Positions 61,148-64,000 of a stretch of 64,000 bases of DNA are shown here, one piece after another. Each line of letters starts with the position of its first letter. The first letter of the stretch is position 1. The DNA comes from Corallococcus coralloides DSM 2259 (GTDB lineage Bacteria; Myxococcota; Myxococcia; Myxococcales; Myxococcaceae): positions 5,910,328 through 5,974,327 of the forward strand of contig NC_017030.1 of assembly GCF_000255295.1 (NCBI RefSeq), in the 5' to 3' direction. Under the pieces are notes generated by a model, which had not been told where the DNA came from, did not search any database, and saw only the letters and a program-made list of their open reading frames with translations. The position numbers and the translations under genes are program-made.

Positions 61148-62215
61148 TCAGTTCTTCGCGCGCTCGTACTGGTGCGGCCACAGCACGTCCGCGCGCAGCT
61201 CCTTCGCGGCGCGCAGCGGCCAGTACGGGTCCCTCAACAGCTCGCGCGCCAGGAAGACGACGTCCGCCTGTCCCGTGGCCAGGATGTGCTCGGCCTGGTA
61301 CGCGGAGCGGATCATCCCCACCGCGCCCGTGAGCAGGCCCGCCTCCTTGCGCACCTGCTCCGCCAGCTGCGTCTGGTAGCCCGGCCCCACCGGAATCTTC
61401 GCGTACGGCACCACGCCGCCGGACGAGCAATCCATCAGGTCCACGCCCTCCTTCGCCACCAGCCGCGCCAGCGCCACCGAGTCCTCCGGCGTCCAGCCGC
61501 CCTCCACCCAGTCCGTCGCGGAGATGCGCATGAAGAGCGGCAGCGACTCCGGCCACTTCGCCCGCACGGCGCGCGTCACCTCCAGCGCGAAGCGCGTCCG
61601 GTTCTCGAACGTGCCGCCGTACTTGTCCGTCCGCTTGTTCGACAGCGGCGACAGGAACTCGTGCAGCAGGTAGCCGTGCGCCGCGTGCAGCTCGATGACC
61701 TGGAAGCCCGCGGCCTTCGCGCGCACCGCCGCGTCCGCGAACGCCTTCACGATGCGCTGGATGCCCGCCTCGTCCAGCGCGGTGGGCACCGGGTAGCCCT
61801 CGTCGAACGCCTCCGTCGTGGGCCCCAGCACCTGCCAGCCGCCGTGCTCCGGCTCCACGCGCTTGCCCGCGTCCCAAGGCCGGGGCGTGGAGGCCTTGCG
61901 GCCCGCGTGCGCCAGCTGCACACCGGACGCGGCGCCGTTCTGGTGCATGAAGCGGTTGATGCGCGCCAGCTGCTCCACGTGCGCGTCCTTCCACAGCCCC
62001 ACGTCCTGCGGCGAGATGCGGCCCTCCGGCTCCACCGCCGTGGCCTCCATCACCACCAGCCCCGCGCCCCCCACCGCGCGGCTGCCCAGGTGCACCACGT
62101 GCCACTCGTTCGCGAAGCCGTCGTCGCTCGAGTACTGGCACATGGGCGAAACCACCACGCGGTTGCGCAGGGTGATGTCCCGCAGCTTCAAGGGGGAGAA
62201 CAGCTTGCTGCTCAT
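61148..62215 (-). CDS. old yellow enzyme-family NADH:flavin oxidoreductase (YqjM-like)
   Basis: 355 residues, TIM-barrel FMN enzyme reducing activated C=C bonds. FMN and substrate motifs: NRVVVSPMCQYSSDDGFANE with the Cys typical of thermophilic-like/YqjM OYEs, VQLAHAGRKA, ELHAAHGYLLHEFLSPLSNK (His pair) and the Arg-containing LLTGAVGMIRSAYQAEHILA. Full family length. Roles include stress defence against electrophiles. The stop of the deformylase gene overlaps its start by 4 nt, so it is in a coupled pair with def. Confidence 0.92.
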   Translation of the reverse strand: MSSKLFSPLKLRDITLRNRVVVSPMCQYSSDDGFANEWHVVHLGSRAVGGAGLVVMEATAVEPEGRISPQDVGLWKDAHVEQLARINRFMHQNGAASGVQLAHAGRKASTPRPWDAGKRVEPEHGGWQVLGPTTEAFDEGYPVPTALDEAGIQRIVKAFADAAVRAKAAGFQVIELHAAHGYLLHEFLSPLSNKRTDKYGGTFENRTRFALEVTRAVRAKWPESLPLFMRISATDWVEGGWTPEDSVALARLVAKEGVDLMDCSSGGVVPYAKIPVGPGYQTQLAEQVRKEAGLLTGAVGMIRSAYQAEHILATGQADVVFLARELLRDPYWPLRAAKELRADVLWPHQYERAKN

Positions 62216-62838
62216 GTCGGGTCCTTTCGGGGAAGCGAAGGGGTCTGCTCTGGCAATCCCAGCGCCGTGCGCACCTGGGCCGTGCTCTTTCCCAGCCAGT
62301 GCCGGCGGTGGTTCTCCTGCGTCGTGAGGCTGCGCGTCTCCATGCGGTCCACGTAGAGCGTGCCGTCCAGGTGATCCAGCTCGTGCTGGATGATGCGCGC
62401 GTACCAGCCGCGCGCGGACACCGTCACCGGCTGCCCGTTCTCATCCAGCGCCTCCACCCGCACGCCGCGCGCCCGGGCCACCAGCGCCGCCAGGCCGTTC
62501 ACGCTCAGGCAGCCCTCGTGGAACTCCATCGGCGTGGGGTCCTCCACCACGAGCTTCGGGTTGATCAGCACGTGGAAGGCCACCGGTGCGCGCTCCCGCA
62601 GCGCCAGATCCGCGGGCGATGCGCCAGCCTGGTACTCGGCGCGGTCCTCGATGACCACCAGCCGCAGGCCCACGCCCACCTGGGGGGCCGCGAGCCCCAC
62701 ACCGGGCGCGTCCCGCATCGTGTCGCGCATCAGCTGGATGAGCCGCCGCGTGTCTTCGCTGCCGATTTCTTCCGGGGTCAGCTCTCGCGCGCGCTGGCGC
62801 AGCACCGGTTCCCCCGCCTGGACGATCTTGAGCACCAT
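62212..62838 (-). CDS. def: peptide deformylase
   Basis: Removes the formyl group from nascent proteins. 208 residues with all three motifs: GVGLAAPQVG, EGCLSV (metal Cys) and QHELDHLDG (two metal His and catalytic Glu). A C-terminal tail of about 30 residues beyond the core (from MTETRSL-like MRTRSL to RKDPT) is longer than in E. coli. The 4-nt overlap with the oxidoreductase gene downstream indicates coupled translation. It diverges from the gene at 62977. Confidence 0.95.
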   Translation of the reverse strand: MVLKIVQAGEPVLRQRARELTPEEIGSEDTRRLIQLMRDTMRDAPGVGLAAPQVGVGLRLVVIEDRAEYQAGASPADLALRERAPVAFHVLINPKLVVEDPTPMEFHEGCLSVNGLAALVARARGVRVEALDENGQPVTVSARGWYARIIQHELDHLDGTLYVDRMETRSLTTQENHRRHWLGKSTAQVRTALGLPEQTPSLPRKDPT

Positions 62839-62976
62839 GGTGGCCCCACCGTAACAACCGCTCTCCCGCCGCGCCGCAACGCCGTGGGGGCGGCATGGGC
62901 CCGGCCGCCCGGACCCCCACGAAGAGGGCAGCCCCTGGCGTGGAGGGGTGCCACTGACGGTAGGCTGTGTCGCACC

Positions 62977-63474
62977 ATGGCTCGCCGCAAGAAGGCCGAC
63001 GAAACCACCGCGCGCGTGCGCAACCTGCTCGCCCTCGACGCCGCCGGCATCATGCGGAGGCTGGCCGCACGCCGGGAGGAGATGTTCCTCCTCTTCTCCC
63101 GCCTGCGCAGCCGCGGCCCGCTGGTGGAGACGGTGGCCTCACGCTACGCGGACGGCGCCTTCGCCCAGCTCATCCACCTGACCGAACAGGAGCAGGCGGT
63201 GGTGGACCACTTCTACGGGCGACTGGACGAGCTGCGCTGGTACTTCACCTACACCGAGGACATGCCCGGCACCGCGCACCAGACCTTCAGCGCGCTGCAC
63301 CGCCGCCTGGAGGAGAGCTACCGCCTCTTCGTGGAGACCCTGGGGCTGCCCGTCCAACCCGACGGCGTGCGCGTGGTGAACGCGGAGGCCGTGCGCCAGG
63401 AGGACACGGCCACGGAAGCAACGCCCGTGGCGCTCGCCCCGCTGCCTCGCCGCCGCCGCGCGCCGCCCGCCTGA
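62977..63474 (+). CDS. hypothetical basic protein
   Basis: About 165 residues. The N-terminus MARRKKADETTARVRNLLAL is basic; then AGIMRRLAARREEMFLLFSR and LHRRLEESYRLFVETLGLPV suggest mostly helical structure; the C-terminus is Pro/Arg-rich (PLPRRRRAPPA). No family is recognised. The ATG at 62977 is the first with good coding content; the open frame further upstream is antisense to def. It is convergent with the desaturase gene (3-bp gap). Confidence 0.7.
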   Translation: MARRKKADETTARVRNLLALDAAGIMRRLAARREEMFLLFSRLRSRGPLVETVASRYADGAFAQLIHLTEQEQAVVDHFYGRLDELRWYFTYTEDMPGTAHQTFSALHRRLEESYRLFVETLGLPVQPDGVRVVNAEAVRQEDTATEATPVALAPLPRRRRAPPA

Positions 63475-63477
63475 CGC

Positions 63478-64000
63478 TCAGGCCGCGGAGGCTTCCGCCC
63501 GGGCGTCGGCGGCCGACATCCCGGGCGCCGCGGCCTTCACCAGCCGCTTCATGGACGCCTTGCCCACGACGATGTCCACCATCTTCCGCGCGCGCGTCCA
63601 GACGCTCTCCTGCACGTACGGGATGCCGTACTTCTCGCAGAGCGCTTTCACGTGCGGCTGCGCCTCGCGGTACTTCAGCATCGGCAGGTCCGGCCAGAGG
63701 TGGTGCTCGATCTGGTAGTTCAGCCACAGGTGGGCGTAGTCGTTGAGGTCGCCGCCCGTGCGGTAGTTCGCGCTGCCCACCACCTGCTGCACCATGCGCT
63801 CCGCCTTGTTCGCGGGCGCGGAGTCGAAGCGGTACAGGTCCTCGCCGGTGTGGTTGGGGCCCACCACGAAGAACGTGTGCAGGTTGGTGACGACGTCCGC
63901 CATCACGGAGTTGCAGAACACGCTGAACGCCGCCCACGGCGACACCAGCAGGAACGCCGCCGGGTAGAGCCCGAAGAAGACGGTCGCGTACGGCAGGTAG
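63478..64000 (-). CDS. fatty acid desaturase, C-terminal part (5' end outside window)
   Basis: The last 174 or so residues of a membrane fatty acid desaturase. The third His box is NYQIEHHLWPDLPMLKYREA, the form seen in acyl-lipid (front-end or omega type) desaturases, and HTFFVVGPNHTGEDLYRF lies upstream of it. The hydrophobic stretch VFFGLYPAAFLLVSPWAAF reaches the window edge. The first two His boxes must lie outside. The tail ends with an Ala-rich ADARAEASAA. It would introduce double bonds into membrane acyl chains. Confidence 0.85.
   Translation of the reverse strand, partial: YLPYATVFFGLYPAAFLLVSPWAAFSVFCNSVMADVVTNLHTFFVVGPNHTGEDLYRFDSAPANKAERMVQQVVGSANYRTGGDLNDYAHLWLNYQIEHHLWPDLPMLKYREAQPHVKALCEKYGIPYVQESVWTRARKMVDIVVGKASMKRLVKAAAPGMSAADARAEASAA

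Overview
The window is GC-rich DNA (about 70% by eye, third codon positions almost all G/C) with the gene repertoire of a myxobacterium, most likely Corallococcus or Myxococcus-like (Myxococcaceae). Pointers are a Sit-type polymorphic toxin lipoprotein with a partner gene, many secreted lipoproteins, a membrane-anchored Ser/Thr kinase with an HRD-[I/V]-S catalytic loop, a multi-PAS histidine kinase, a delta-60-repeat lipoprotein, and frequent ATGA/GTGA stop-start overlaps. The genus is an inference.

Layout. 0-5.3 kb: a tightly packed plus-strand operon that looks like a small biosynthetic cluster: an alpha-oxoamine-synthase-like PLP enzyme (cut by the window edge), an ornithine-cyclodeaminase-like enzyme, an isopenicillin-N-synthase-like oxygenase, a circularly permuted ATP-grasp enzyme and an ATP-grasp ligase. 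5.3-7.4 kb: a delta-60 lipoprotein gene lying between the ligase and a 121-bp, 94%-identical copy of an internal piece of that ligase. 7.5-9.5 kb: a SitA-type toxin interrupted by one in-frame TGA, plus a likely immunity gene. 9.6-10.9 kb: a decayed NRPS remnant. 10.9-19.6 kb: core genes (tmk with an unusual P-loop, ribBA, a zinc-ribbon gene plus thrC, pcm, recG, greA). 19.7-26.5 kb: an FHA protein, lipoproteins, and an ECF sigma factor overlapping a zinc-finger/TM/TPR-like/CHAT-protease protein, with a strong hairpin after the operon. 26.6-33.4 kb: a DUF1611 enzyme, a YebC-type protein, a DUF2339 membrane protein, an SGNH-like lipoprotein, small lipoproteins and an alpha/beta hydrolase. 33.4-35.5 kb: a less GC-rich, gene-poor patch with orphan lipoproteins and gene fragments. 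35.5-43.9 kb: a patatin, an alkyltransferase-like protein, an M15 peptidase, a histidine kinase diverging from a Ser/Thr kinase, and a thiaminase-I-like lipoprotein.

44.2-50.6 kb holds the most interesting intact system: three overlapping genes encoding a DUF6361-like protein, a phospholipase-D-like protein and a 1107-residue SF2 helicase. It looks like an anti-phage defence operon, and an operator-like palindrome sits upstream. 50.6-64 kb: hydrolases (one frameshifted in a G6 run), a repeat-bearing lipoprotein, two tandem MuiA-family paralogues, an FAD monooxygenase, an MBL-fold hydrolase, an old-yellow-enzyme family reductase, peptide deformylase and the end of a fatty acid desaturase.

I saw no rRNA, tRNA, CRISPR array or intact transposase.
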